From the NCBI RefSeq assembly GCF_006337125.1, contig NZ_CP040887.1, positions 1,364,001 to 1,428,000 of the forward strand: a stretch of 64,000 bases of DNA, read 5' to 3'. This DNA is from Serinicoccus chungangensis. GTDB lineage: Bacteria > Actinomycetota > Actinomycetes > Actinomycetales > Dermatophilaceae. Both the position numbers and the translations under genes were made by a program. The notes under the pieces were generated by a model. The model saw only the letters and a program-made list of their open reading frames with translations. It had not been told where the DNA came from and did no database searches. Below, in pieces: positions 33,582-42,906 of this stretch (positions within the stretch are counted from its first letter, which is position 1; each line of letters starts with the position of its first letter).

Positions 33582-33810
33582 GGAACGGGACTGCCGAGAG
33601 ACACCTACTGGATCGGTCCTAGTACCTACACATCCACTGATGGCAAAACGGGATCAACAACTCTCTACCGTGCTTCGAAGGTACTTGGACAACGCGCTGT
33701 ATTCGGCATGAGGGTGATGTACCGACCTTCCACGCCTGCTTTCTGCGACACCGCCTGACGAGGGTGGGGTCCGTCGAGGACGCCCGTCCCGATCGACCGT
33801 GCGGACTGAC

Positions 33811-36292
33811 TCAGCCGACCGCCGCGATGGGGGCTGCGGCGGGGACTCCTGAGCCGTCGCGCTTGTCGTTCGTCTCCGGCAGCTCCACGGCGACACCGTT
33901 GGCGGACGCGGCGCGCGGGGGAGCGGCGCCGGCCCAGCCCAGCACGAGCGCGTCCTCGCCGCGCAGCAGGCGGTGGCAGCGGACGCCCCCGGTGGCGCGC
34001 CCCTTGGTGGGGTAGGCCCCACAGGTCGGTGACCTTGACGGACCCCGTCTGGGTGCCCGGTGCGGCGTTGGCGGTTCCGGCGACGGTGACGACGACGTTC
34101 TCCAGCGTCGCGTCGACCGCGGCGAAGCCGATGACGCTCGCACCTGCGCCGAGCTTGACGCCGGCGATGCCGCCGCCGGAGCGGCCCTGCGCCCTGACCA
34201 GCGAGGAGGAGAAGCGCAGCAGCTGGGCGTCCGAGGTGACGAAGACGAGCTCCTCCTCACCGGTCGCCAGCTCGACCGCGCCGACCACGCTGTCGCCGTC
34301 CTTGAGCGAGATGACCTCGAAGGAGTCCCGGTGGCCGGGGTAGTCAGGGTTGACCCGCTTGACCACGCCCTGCTGCGTGCCGAGGGCCAGCCCCGGCCCG
34401 TCGCCGGTCAGCGTGCACAGCCCGAGGACCTGCTCGCCCGGCGGCAGGTCGACGAAGGCCGACAGCGGCGCACCGCCCGAGAGGTTCGGGGACTCCGCCG
34501 ACGGGGGCAGCGCGGGCAGCTCGACCACCGACAGCGTCACGACGCGGCCGGCGCTGGTGAGCAGCCCCACCGTCCCCCGAGCCGTCGTCCGCACCCGGGA
34601 TCTGATGACGTCGTGCTTGGTCCGGCGCCCCCCGGTGCCGAGCGGCTCGTCGTCCGAGGCGCCGGCCCGCGCCAGCAGGCCCGTGGAGGACAGCAGCACC
34701 CAGCACGGGTCGTCGGCGACCTCGAGGTCCATCCCCGACGCCTTCCCACCGGTCGCCGGCCCGCCGGCGGCGGAGGCGGCACCCGTGCCGTCGCTCTCCA
34801 GCAGCACCGTCCGACGCGGCGTCCCGTGCTCGGCCGCCACCGCGGCGAGCTCGTCGCTGACGACCGTGAGCAGCAGCTGCTGGTCGGCGAGGATCGCCTC
34901 CAGCGCCTCGATCTCGCGCTTCAGCTCGTCCCGCTCGCTCTCCAGCTCGATCCGGGAGAACTTCGTCAGCCGGCGCAGCTGCAGGTCGAGGATGTGGTTG
35001 GCCTGGATCTCCGAGAGGTCGAAGACCTGCATCAGCCGGGTCCGCGCCGTGGCGACGTCCTCGGCGGCCCGGATGAGCTGGATGACCTCGTCGATGTCGA
35101 GGATGGCGATGAGCAGACCCTCGACCAGGTGCAGCCGGTCCTTCTTCTTCCCCAGCCGGTGCTCGGTCCGGCGCCGCACCACGTCGGTGCGGAAGTCGAC
35201 ATACACCTGGAGCAGCTCCCTGAGCCCCAGGGTGCGCGGCTGCCCCTCGACGAGCGCCACGTTGTTGATCCCGAAGGACTCCTCCATGGGCGTGAGCTTG
35301 TAGAGCTGCTCGAGGACGGCGTCGGGGTTGAAGCCGGTCTTGATCTCGATGACCAGGTGCAGGCCCTTGGTCCGGTCGGTGAGGTCGATGATGTCCGAGA
35401 CGCCCTGCAGCTTCTTGGCCTGCGCCAGCTGCTTGACCTTCTCGATGACCTTCTCCGGCCCGACGAGGTAGGGCAGGTCGGTGACAACGATGCCCTTCTT
35501 GCGCGGCGTGACGTTCTCGATCCGCGCCGTGGCGCGCGTCTTGAACGACCCGCGCCCGGTCTCGTAGGCGTCCCGGATGCCGTCCAGCCCGACGATCCGC
35601 CCGCCCAGCGGCAGGTCCGGCCCGGGCACGAAGCGCATGAGCGCCTCGAGGTCGGCCTCGGGGTGGGCGATGAGGTGCCTGGCGGCCCCGATGACCTCGC
35701 CGAGGTTGTGCGGCGGCATGTTGGTGGCCATGCCGACCGCGATGCCGGTGGCACCGTTGACCAGCAGGTTGGGGTATGCCGCGGGCAGCACCTCGGGCTG
35801 GAACAGCTGGTCGTCGTAGTTGGGGACGTAGTCGACGGTGCTCTCGTCGAGACCGCCGGTCATGAGCAGCGCCGCCGGCGCCATGCGGGCCTCGGTGTAG
35901 CGGCTGGCCGCGGGGCCGTCGTCGAGCGAGCCGAAGTTGCCGTGGCCGTCGACCAGCGGGAGCCGCATGGTGAAGGGCTGCGCCATCCGCACCATCGCGT
36001 CGTAGATCGCGGTGTCCCCGTGCGGGTGGTACTTGCCCATGACCTCACCGACGACCCGCGAGCACTTCACGTGCGGGCGGTCCGGCCGCAGACCGAGCTC
36101 GTTCATCGCGTAGAGGATCCGCCGCTGCACCGGCTTCAGGCCGTCCCGGGCGTCCGGGAGCGCCCGGGAGTAGATCACCGAGTAGGCGTACTCCAGGAAC
36201 GCGCCCTCCATCTCCTCCTGGACGTCGACCTCGAGGATCTTCTCCTCGACGTCGAAGAGGTCTTCGCTCTGCGGGCGCTTGCGACGAGCCAT
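33811..36292 (-). CDS. parC: DNA topoisomerase IV/gyrase subunit A (ParC-like) with a late frameshift
   Basis: This is the DNA-cleaving subunit of a type IIA topoisomerase. Residues 1-470 form the breakage-reunion core: [33 protein letters not shown] (drug-site positions Thr94 and Asp98) and ASRYTEARM with catalytic Tyr132. A coiled coil and C-terminal beta-propeller follow. Near residue 757 (34016-34022) the frame shifts: the sequence [13 protein letters not shown] should read [20 protein letters not shown], which lies in the next frame and ends naturally at 33811. One extra T in GACCTGTGGGG explains it. As read, an unrelated tail would continue to 33665. The gene is normally essential, so a sequencing error is likely. 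Confidence 0.93.
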
Positions 36293-36415
36293 GAGGGGGT
36301 GGGGCGACCTTTCGTGCTCACGGAGGCCCGGACGGGCGTGTCAGGGTCGATCCAGGGTATGCCGCGCGCCCGGGATGACGGCGGAGGCGCGGCGGTCAGG
36401 GGACAGGCGCAGCGG

Positions 36416-37084
36416 TCACGGGGGAGGCGCGGTCGGCCCGGGGCGGCCCAGGCCGAGCCAGTTGGCCCGGGTCGCCTCCGCGGCCCCGGCGGGGTCGCCC
36501 TCGCGCAGCCGGCGGACGATGAGGTCGTGCTCGGTGGGGGAGTCGCCACCGGTGATCGAGCCGAAGTGCAGGAACTCCGCCCGCCGCAGCATCGCCGTCA
36601 CCGCGTCCAGCTGCTCGGCCAGGATCGGGTTGCCCGCGGCCCGGACGGGCACCGCGTGGAAGTCGTCGTCGGCCTGCAGCGCCGCGGCCGGGTCGGGGAC
36701 GGCCAGCGCCGCCCGGAGCCGGCCGGTGGCGGCGTCCATCGCCGCCAGGTCGTCCTCGCCCAGGCGTGTCGCGGCGGTCCGCACCGCCAGGGCGTGCAGC
36801 TCGGCCACCACCTCCCGGGCGTGGGCGAGCGTCGTCTCGTCCTCGGGGGCGACGGTCGTCACCCGCCCGGGCCGGGCCAGCACCAGACCGTCCCGGGCCA
36901 GCCGGAGCAGGGCCTCACGGACCGGGGTGCGGGAGACCCCCAGCCAGGCGCCCAGCTCGGCGTCGTTGATCTTCTCCCCGGGAGCCAGCCGGCCGCGCAC
37001 GATCTCGTCGCGGATCCGCCCGTAGACGTCGTCGCGCAGGAGGCGACGGGTCGTCGTGCGCGCGGGGGTCGTGGGCACCGGCAT
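36416..37084 (-). CDS. GntR-family regulator, FadR/FCD type
   Basis: The 222-residue protein has an N-terminal winged helix ([19 protein letters not shown], then [19 protein letters not shown]) and a C-terminal FCD ligand-binding domain with DDFH, HxxL-like and EHD metal-site positions ([14 protein letters not shown]). FCD regulators sense small acids. The gene is divergent from acdS with a perfect palindrome between them, so it probably controls ACC or amino-acid degradation as well as itself. Confidence 0.88.
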   Translation of the reverse strand: MPVPTTPARTTTRRLLRDDVYGRIRDEIVRGRLAPGEKINDAELGAWLGVSRTPVREALLRLARDGLVLARPGRVTTVAPEDETTLAHAREVVAELHALAVRTAATRLGEDDLAAMDAATGRLRAALAVPDPAAALQADDDFHAVPVRAAGNPILAEQLDAVTAMLRRAEFLHFGSITGGDSPTEHDLIVRRLREGDPAGAAEATRANWLGLGRPGPTAPPP

Positions 37085-37116
37085 ACCTCCAGCCTAGACG
37101 CGCCCGACCTGCGATA

Positions 37117-37130
37117 TGCAATATATTGCA
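37117..37130. promoter_or_regulatory. Perfect palindrome between gntR and acdS
   Basis: TGCAATATATTGCA is a 14-base perfect palindrome in an otherwise GC-rich gap of 83 bases. It is AT-rich and could overlap the acdS promoter -10 region. The divergent GntR/FCD protein is the natural binder. Confidence 0.75.
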
Positions 37131-37167
37131 GGGAGGTCCGGCCGGCGGACCGGGAAGAGAGCACGCG

Positions 37168-38187
37168 ATGGCCCTGTCCGACCACCCCCGTCACCCCCTG
37201 ACCTTCGGCCCCAGCCCGGTGCACCCGTTGGACCGGCTCAGCGACCACCTCGGCGGCCCTCGCATCTGGGCCAAGCGCGAGGACGTCAGCTCCGGGCTCG
37301 CCTTCGGGGGCAACAAGACCCGCAAGCTGGAGTACATCGTCCCCGACATCCTCGCCTCCGGCGCGGACACGCTGGTCTCCATCGGCGGCTACCAGTCCAA
37401 CCACACCCGGCAGGTCGCCGCCGTCGCCGCGCACCTGGGTCTGAAGGCGGTGCTCGTGCAGGAGCGCTGGGTCGACTGGGAGGACCCGGGCAACGACCGG
37501 GTCGGCAACATCGAGCTCTCCCGGATCATGGGCGCGGACGTCCGGCTCGACGACGCCGGCTTCGACATCGGCATCCGCCCGAGCTGGGCGGCGGCGCTCG
37601 CCGACGTCGAGGCGGCCGGCGGCACGGCATACCCCATCCCGGCGGGTGCCTCCGAGCACCCGCTGGGCGGCCTCGGCTTCGCCAACTGGGCGCACGAGGT
37701 GGTGGCCCAGGAGGCCGAGCTCGGCGTGTTCTTCGACACCGTCGTCGTGTGCACGGTGACCGGCTCCACCCACGCGGGGATGGTCGCCGGGTTCGCCGAG
37801 ATCGAGGACGCGGGCGGGCGACCGCGCCGGGTCATCGGCATCGACGCCTCGGCGACGCTGGACAAGACCCGGGCGCAGGTCCGCCGCATCGCCGACCACA
37901 CCGCCGGCCTGCTGGAGCTCGGCCGCGACCTGCGCGACGACGAGGTCACCGTGCTGCCCGGGTGGGAGGGTCCGGCCTACGGCATCCCCGACGCGTCGAC
38001 CGTCGAGGCCATCCGGACGGTCGGGCGGCTCGAGGGGGTCATCCTGGACCCGGTCTACGAGGGCAAGTCGATGGCCGGGCTCATCGACCTCGTCGGCGAC
38101 GGCACCATCGACGCGGGCTCCACCGTCCTCTACGCGCACCTCGGCGGCCAGCTCGCGCTCAACGCCTACAGCGCGATCTTCGACTGA
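37168..38187 (+). CDS. acdS: 1-Aminocyclopropane-1-carboxylate deaminase
   Basis: This PLP enzyme converts the plant ethylene precursor ACC to 2-oxobutyrate and ammonia. It has 339 residues, the usual length. [10 protein letters not shown] contains the PLP Lys50, and [17 protein letters not shown] the substrate Ser/Asn loop. [17 protein letters not shown] and [13 protein letters not shown] follow. The Tyr-Glu pair in the last motif and the Leu in YAHLGGQ match the residues that separate true ACC deaminases from D-cysteine desulfhydrases (E295 and L322 of the Pseudomonas enzyme). ATG 37168 follows GGGAAGAGAG. Its 3' end overlaps the convergent mtnN end by 22 bases. Confidence 0.92.
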   Translation: MALSDHPRHPLTFGPSPVHPLDRLSDHLGGPRIWAKREDVSSGLAFGGNKTRKLEYIVPDILASGADTLVSIGGYQSNHTRQVAAVAAHLGLKAVLVQERWVDWEDPGNDRVGNIELSRIMGADVRLDDAGFDIGIRPSWAAALADVEAAGGTAYPIPAGASEHPLGGLGFANWAHEVVAQEAELGVFFDTVVVCTVTGSTHAGMVAGFAEIEDAGGRPRRVIGIDASATLDKTRAQVRRIADHTAGLLELGRDLRDDEVTVLPGWEGPAYGIPDASTVEAIRTVGRLEGVILDPVYEGKSMAGLIDLVGDGTIDAGSTVLYAHLGGQLALNAYSAIFD

Positions 38188-38876
38188 TCCCCACGGAGGT
38201 AGTGCTCGACCACCTCGGCCATGAGCCGCGCCGACCCGGTGAGGAAGGCCGGGAAGTCCTGGGCCGCGCCGTGGTCGGCGGTGTCGGACAGCGCCCGCAG
38301 GACGGCGAACGGCATCCCGAGCGACGTGGCCGCCTGGGCCACCGCTGCCCCCTCCATCTCGACGCAGAGGGCGCCGAAGTCGGTATGGAGAGCGGCCGCC
38401 CGCGAGGCGGAGGCGACGAACTGGTCGCCGGAGGCGATGCGCCCCTCGTGGACGGCCCTGCCGTCCCGCGCGGCGCTGGCGCCGGCGGCCTCCCGCAGGC
38501 GCCCGCTCATGGCCGGGTCCGCGGACCACGAGCCGGGCTCGCCCAGCAGCTGACCGGGCGGGCGGCCCAGGGCCGTCACGTCCACGTCGTGCTGGACCAG
38601 GTCGGTCGCGACCACCAGGTCACCGACCTGCTGACCGGGGGCGACGCCCCCGGCGACCCCTGTGAACAGCAGCGACGTGGCACCGGCGGAGTGCAGGAGC
38701 GTGGTCGCCATCGCGGCGTTGACCTTGCCCACGCCGCACCGGGCCAGCAGCACCTCGACCCCGTGCAGCTGACCCCGGTGGACGGTGAGGTGGCCGGCGC
38801 GCAGCTCGACCGGGTCCTGCAGCAGCCGCCGGTTGTCGGCGACCTCCGTCTCGATGGCCCCGAGGATGGCGAGCAT
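38166..38876 (-). CDS. mtnN: 5'-Methylthioadenosine/S-adenosylhomocysteine nucleosidase
   Basis: MtnN removes adenine from methylthioadenosine and S-adenosylhomocysteine. The 236-residue protein starts [20 protein letters not shown] and has [50 protein letters not shown] with the catalytic Glu, and LRALSDTAD with the catalytic Asp. An earlier in-frame ATG at 38888 is possible. Methylthioadenosine is a by-product of ACC and polyamine synthesis, so placement next to acdS may not be chance. Confidence 0.92.
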   Translation of the reverse strand: MLAILGAIETEVADNRRLLQDPVELRAGHLTVHRGQLHGVEVLLARCGVGKVNAAMATTLLHSAGATSLLFTGVAGGVAPGQQVGDLVVATDLVQHDVDVTALGRPPGQLLGEPGSWSADPAMSGRLREAAGASAARDGRAVHEGRIASGDQFVASASRAAALHTDFGALCVEMEGAAVAQAATSLGMPFAVLRALSDTADHGAAQDFPAFLTGSARLMAEVVEHYLRGDQSKIAL

Positions 38877-38918
38877 GGCGCCGATCATCGCAGACCGGTG
38901 ACGGCTAGCCTCGGGAGC

Positions 38919-40130
38919 ATGACGAGCACTCTCTTCACCGGCGGCACCGTCGTCGACGGCACCCTGTCCGAGCCCCGCGTCGCGGACGTCCACGTGGTCG
39001 ACGGCCGCGTGGCCGAGGTCGGGCCCGGCCTCGGCGTCGAGGCCGACACGGTCGTCGACTGCACGGGGCAGACCGTCCTGCCCGGGCTCTTCGACTGCCA
39101 CGTGCACTTCATGTTCGAGCAGCCGAGCGTGGGGCGCATCCTGCAGACCCCCTTCAGCCTGCCCTTCTTCCAGGCCGCCCAGCGCATGCGCACCACGCTC
39201 GCCACCGGCATCACCTGGGTGCGCGACGCCGGCGGCTCGGACCTCGGGGTCGCCGAGGCGGTGCGCCGCGGCCTCACGCCGGGTCCGCGCATGCAGATCG
39301 CGCTGACGATGATCAGCCAGACCGGCGGGCACGGCGACGGCTGGCAGCTGTGCGGCGCCCACGTCGACCTCATGCCCGAGCACCCGGGCTGCCCCTCCGG
39401 CGTCGTCGACGGCCCGGTCGAGATGCGCCGCAAGGTCCGCGAGCTGGTCCGCGGCGGCGCCGACGTCATCAAGGTCGCCACCAGCGGCGGCGTCCTGTCA
39501 CCCCGCAGCAACCCGCTGCACGGCCACCTGCGCGACGACGAGATCGCCACCCTGGTCACCGAGGCCGGCGCCGCCGGGCTGCACGTCATGGCGCACGCCC
39601 AGGCCACCGACGGCATCAAGACCGCCGTCCGCGGCGGCATCCGCTCGATCGAGCACGGGATCTACCTCGACGACGAGGCGATCGAGATGATGCTCGAGCG
39701 CGGCACCTGGCTGGTGCCGACCCTGCTGGCGCCGCGGGCCGTCCTCTCCCAGGCCGACGCCGGCGTCCCGCTCCCGGACGCCGTGGTCGCCAAGGCCCGC
39801 ATGGTCTCCGAGGCGCACGACGAGTCGGTGCGCCGGGCCATCGCCGCCGGCGTCAAGGTGGCGATGGGCACCGACTCCGGGGTCGGCGTCCACGGCACCA
39901 ACCTCGACGAGCTGGCGATCATGCGCGACCTGGGCATGAGCGAGCTCGCGACGTGGCACGCCACCACGCAGGTCGCGGCCGAGCTGCTCGGGGTCGAGGA
40001 GGACCACGGCACCCTCCAGCCGGGCAAGGTCGGCGACGTCGTCGTCCTCGACGGGGCGTGGGACGACCTCGCCGGCCTGGGCGACCGGGTGTCGTCGGTG
40101 TGGCTGGCGGGGGAGCGGGCGCCGGTCTGA
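38919..40130 (+). CDS. Metal-dependent amidohydrolase (imidazolonepropionase/prolidase-like)
   Basis: The 403-residue TIM-barrel enzyme has metal ligands in FDCHVHF, the bridging-Lys region VIKVATSGGVLSPRS, His in LHVMAHAQATD, SIEHGIYLDDE, and Asp in VAMGTDSGVGVHG. This pattern matches the subtype-E amidohydrolases that include prolidases and carboxypeptidase-like enzymes. It probably cleaves a C-N bond in a dipeptide or cyclic amide. The next gene starts within its stop codon (TGATG), so both are one operon. Confidence 0.85.
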   Translation: MTSTLFTGGTVVDGTLSEPRVADVHVVDGRVAEVGPGLGVEADTVVDCTGQTVLPGLFDCHVHFMFEQPSVGRILQTPFSLPFFQAAQRMRTTLATGITWVRDAGGSDLGVAEAVRRGLTPGPRMQIALTMISQTGGHGDGWQLCGAHVDLMPEHPGCPSGVVDGPVEMRRKVRELVRGGADVIKVATSGGVLSPRSNPLHGHLRDDEIATLVTEAGAAGLHVMAHAQATDGIKTAVRGGIRSIEHGIYLDDEAIEMMLERGTWLVPTLLAPRAVLSQADAGVPLPDAVVAKARMVSEAHDESVRRAIAAGVKVAMGTDSGVGVHGTNLDELAIMRDLGMSELATWHATTQVAAELLGVEEDHGTLQPGKVGDVVVLDGAWDDLAGLGDRVSSVWLAGERAPV

Positions 40131-41113
40131 TGGAGGTGCTCGACGCCGCCGCCGTCCGGGCGGGTCTGGACCCGGCCGCCCTCGTCGAGGCGCTCCGGGA
40201 GGTCTTCGCCGGGCCGGGGCCGGTCGTGCCGGAGCGCACGCTGGAGCCGCTCGGCGGCGACCCGCCCGCCACGCTGCTGCTCAAGCCCGCCTGGGGCCTG
40301 CACGGGTGGCTCGGCGTCAAGGTCGCCACCCACCACCCGGCCAACGGGGAGCGGGGGCTGCCCGCGATCCAGGCCACCTACCTGCTCCTCGAGGAGGCCA
40401 CCGGTCGCCCGGTGGCCGTCCTGGACGGCACCGAGCTCACCCGGTGGCGCACCGCCGCGGCCAGCGCGCTCGCCGCCGACCACCTCGCGCCGGAGCGGGT
40501 CGAGGAGCACCTGCTGGTCGGTGCGGGCAACGTCTCCGCCGCCGTCCCCGCGTGCTACGCGGCGGTCCGCGACGTCGGGCTCACCCGGGTCTGGGCCCGC
40601 GACCGCGGCCGCGCGGCCGCGCTCGTGGAGCAGCTGCGCACGCAGGGGTATGCCGCCGACGTCGCCGACGACCTGCGGGCCGCCGTCCGCACCGCGGACG
40701 TGGTCACGACCGCCACCTCGGCGACGAGCCCGCTGGTCCTCGGTCGGGACGTCCGGCCCGGGACCCACGTCGACCTCGTGGGCTCCTTCCTGCCGACGAT
40801 GACCGAGGCCGACGAGGAGCTCATGACGGCCGCCCGGGTGGTCGTCGACGTCGCCGAGGCGCGGCACACCGCCGGCGAGCTGGTCGGCCCGCTGGGCCGG
40901 GGCACGCTGACCGAGCAGGACGTCGCGACCACCCTGGCCGACGTCGTCTCCGGCCGCGCGCCCGGCCGGACGTCACCGGAGCAGGTGACCGCCTTCGTGT
41001 CCGTGGGCACGGCGGCGGAGGACCTCGCCGCCGGGGTGCTCGCCTGGCGCGCGACGACCTCGTCCCGAGCGAGCGACCGACCCGGCCGACGCGGCCGAGG
41101 AGCACGGCCCTAG
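40130..41113 (+). CDS. Ornithine cyclodeaminase/mu-crystallin family protein
   Basis: The 327-residue protein has the family's substrate region (WGLHGWLGVKVATHHPANGE), DGTELTRWRTAAASALAADH, a Rossmann loop LLVGAGNVSAAV, and VDLVGSFLPTMTEADEELM. Members reduce cyclic imines such as piperideine carboxylate, deaminate ornithine, or act as alanine dehydrogenases. The glycine loop reads GAGNVS rather than GAGxQA, typical of non-ornithine members. It is coupled with the amidohydrolase, which suggests that one route releases an imino or amino acid that this enzyme then processes. Confidence 0.85.
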   Translation: MEVLDAAAVRAGLDPAALVEALREVFAGPGPVVPERTLEPLGGDPPATLLLKPAWGLHGWLGVKVATHHPANGERGLPAIQATYLLLEEATGRPVAVLDGTELTRWRTAAASALAADHLAPERVEEHLLVGAGNVSAAVPACYAAVRDVGLTRVWARDRGRAAALVEQLRTQGYAADVADDLRAAVRTADVVTTATSATSPLVLGRDVRPGTHVDLVGSFLPTMTEADEELMTAARVVVDVAEARHTAGELVGPLGRGTLTEQDVATTLADVVSGRAPGRTSPEQVTAFVSVGTAAEDLAAGVLAWRATTSSRASDRPGRRGRGARP

Positions 41114-41122
41114 GGTCACGAG

Positions 41123-41905
41123 ATGACTCTTCATCACGTACGGCGCGGCAGCGGTAGCCCCCTGCTGCTGGTCCACGGTCTCGGCGCAGGCTCGCAGTCC
41201 TGGGCGCCCATCCTCGACCGGTTGGCCGCCGAGCGGGAGGTCATCGCCGTCGACCTGCCCGGGTTCGGGCAGTCCCCGCCCCTGGCCGGAGAGGTCTCCA
41301 TCGCGACCCTGACCGACGCCGTCGCGGGCTTCATCGACGAGCAGGGGCTGGGTGCGGTGTCCACCGCCGGCCAGTCCATGGGCGGACGGATCGTGCTCGA
41401 GCTCGCGCGCCGCGGGCTCGGCGGCGACACGGTCGCCCTCGACCCGGGCGGCTTCTGGACCGACCGCGAGGTCGCCGTCTTCAGCGGCACGCTGCGCCCG
41501 TCCATCCGGCTCGTCGGGGCGCTCCAGGCGGCGCTGCCCGCCCTGGTGGGCAACCCGGTCTCCCGGTCGGCCCTGCTGGCGCAGTTCTCGGCCCGCCCCT
41601 GGGCCCTGTCGGCCGAGACCGTGCTGCCGGACCTGCGCGGGCTGGCGACGGCCCCCTCGACCGGCGCCGCCATGGACGCGCTGACCAGAGGGCCCAAGCA
41701 GGCGGGTGCCCCCGCCGGCACGCTGCCCGGCCGGGCCACCATCGGCTGGGGTCGCCGGGACCTGGTGACGCTGCCGCGGCAGGCGCAGCGCGCCGTGGCG
41801 GCGTTCCCGGACGCGCAGCTGCACTGGTTCGAGCGGTGCGGGCACTTCCCCCAGTGGGACGCCCCGGCGGAGGCGGCGCGGCTCATCCTCGACCGGACCA
41901 GCTGA
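41123..41905 (+). CDS. Alpha/beta-fold hydrolase
   Basis: The 260-residue protein has an oxyanion segment LLLVHGLGAGSQSW, nucleophile elbow STAGQSMGGRIVLE, a late Asp (GWGRRDLVTLP) and catalytic His in FERCGHFPQWDAP. This is the haloperoxidase/MhpC-type layout. The substrate is unknown. It starts nine bases after the preceding gene and may be the end of the same operon. Confidence 0.88.
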   Translation: MTLHHVRRGSGSPLLLVHGLGAGSQSWAPILDRLAAEREVIAVDLPGFGQSPPLAGEVSIATLTDAVAGFIDEQGLGAVSTAGQSMGGRIVLELARRGLGGDTVALDPGGFWTDREVAVFSGTLRPSIRLVGALQAALPALVGNPVSRSALLAQFSARPWALSAETVLPDLRGLATAPSTGAAMDALTRGPKQAGAPAGTLPGRATIGWGRRDLVTLPRQAQRAVAAFPDAQLHWFERCGHFPQWDAPAEAARLILDRTS

Positions 41906-41925
41906 GCAGCCCACCGGAGCCACCG

Positions 41926-41985
41926 CCCACCGCACGTCCACCCACCGCACGGCCGCCCACCGCACGTCCACCCATCGCGGCCACC
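41926..41985 (+). repeat. Four 15-base tandem units between convergent genes
   Basis: CCCACCGCACGTCCA repeats at 41926, 41941, 41956 and, degenerate, 41971, with a strict 15-base period. It fills most of the 137-base gap between the hydrolase stop and the ABC permease stop. It does not belong to either gene. Confidence 0.8.
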
Positions 41986-42042
41986 ACGCACCCCGCCGAG
42001 GTCCTGGCACGGGGCCCGCACGAGCGGCAGCCCCGTGCCCCC

Positions 42043-42906
42043 TCAGCGCGAGGAGGCCTGGCGGAAGCGGTTGACGGCCAGCGGCACGAAGACGGCCAGC
42101 ATGAGCAGCGACCCGGCCACGGTGGTGAGGATCGGGTTCTGCATCGGGAAGGTGTCCGGGGTCGGCGCCGCCCCCGTGTTGCCGAAGAGCTCACGAGCCG
42201 CCTGCACCAGGGCCGAGATGGGGTTCCAGTTGGCGAAGGTCTCCAGCACCGGAGGCAGGTTGTCGGACTGCACGAAGGCATTGGAGATGAAGGTCAGCGG
42301 GAAGAGGATCATGAACGAGGCGTTGTTGATGACCTCGGGCGTGCGCACCACGATGCCCAGCAGCGCCATCACCCAGCTGAACGCGTAGCTGAAGAGCAGC
42401 AGGATCCCGACGCCGCCGAGGAAGCTGAGCCAGCCCTCGTGGAAGCGCCACCCCACCAGCGCGCCGCTCAGCATCATGATGACCACGGACACGCCGTTGA
42501 GGACGAGGTCGGCGTTGGTGCGCCCGAAGAGGACGGCCGAGTCGTGCATCGGCAGCGTGCGGAAGCGGTCGATCATCCCCTCCTTGAGGTCCTGCGCCAT
42601 CTGGTAGCCGGAGAAGGTGGAGCCGAAGAGCACCGTCTGGCCGAAGATGCCGGCCATGAGGTAGTCGGTGTAGTTGCCGCCGTCGATCTGGATCGAGCCG
42701 CCGTAGACCTGCGAGAAGAGCAGCACGAACATGATCGGCTGCAGGACCGCGAAGAGCAGGATCTCGGGGTTGCGGCGGAACTTGATGAGGTTGCGCCACG
42801 TCACGGTGCGGACGTCGCTGGCCCACGAGGCGAGCGGGGTCGTCGACGGGGGGCCGGAGCTCTCGGCGGTCTCGGTCGGCCGGGGCGGGGCGGTGTCGGT
42901 GCTCAT
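42043..42906 (-). CDS. ABC-2 transporter permease (DrrB-like)
   Basis: The 287-residue membrane protein has a cytoplasmic N-terminus, then about six helices. Typical DrrB-type segments are WRNLIKFRRNPEILLFAVLQ with PIMFVLLFSQVYGGSI, DRFRTLPMHDSAVLFGRTNA and FVQSDNLPPVLETFANWNPI. The start ATG overlaps the ATPase stop (ATGA), so the subunits are made together. It exports an unknown lipid or drug. Confidence 0.9.
   Translation of the reverse strand: MSTDTAPPRPTETAESSGPPSTTPLASWASDVRTVTWRNLIKFRRNPEILLFAVLQPIMFVLLFSQVYGGSIQIDGGNYTDYLMAGIFGQTVLFGSTFSGYQMAQDLKEGMIDRFRTLPMHDSAVLFGRTNADLVLNGVSVVIMMLSGALVGWRFHEGWLSFLGGVGILLLFSYAFSWVMALLGIVVRTPEVINNASFMILFPLTFISNAFVQSDNLPPVLETFANWNPISALVQAARELFGNTGAAPTPDTFPMQNPILTTVAGSLLMLAVFVPLAVNRFRQASSR

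Noticed and set aside
24690..33700. tRNA gene or att duplication as island boundary
   Set aside because: I looked for T-loop and acceptor patterns near the integrase and both edges and found none, nor a convincing direct repeat.
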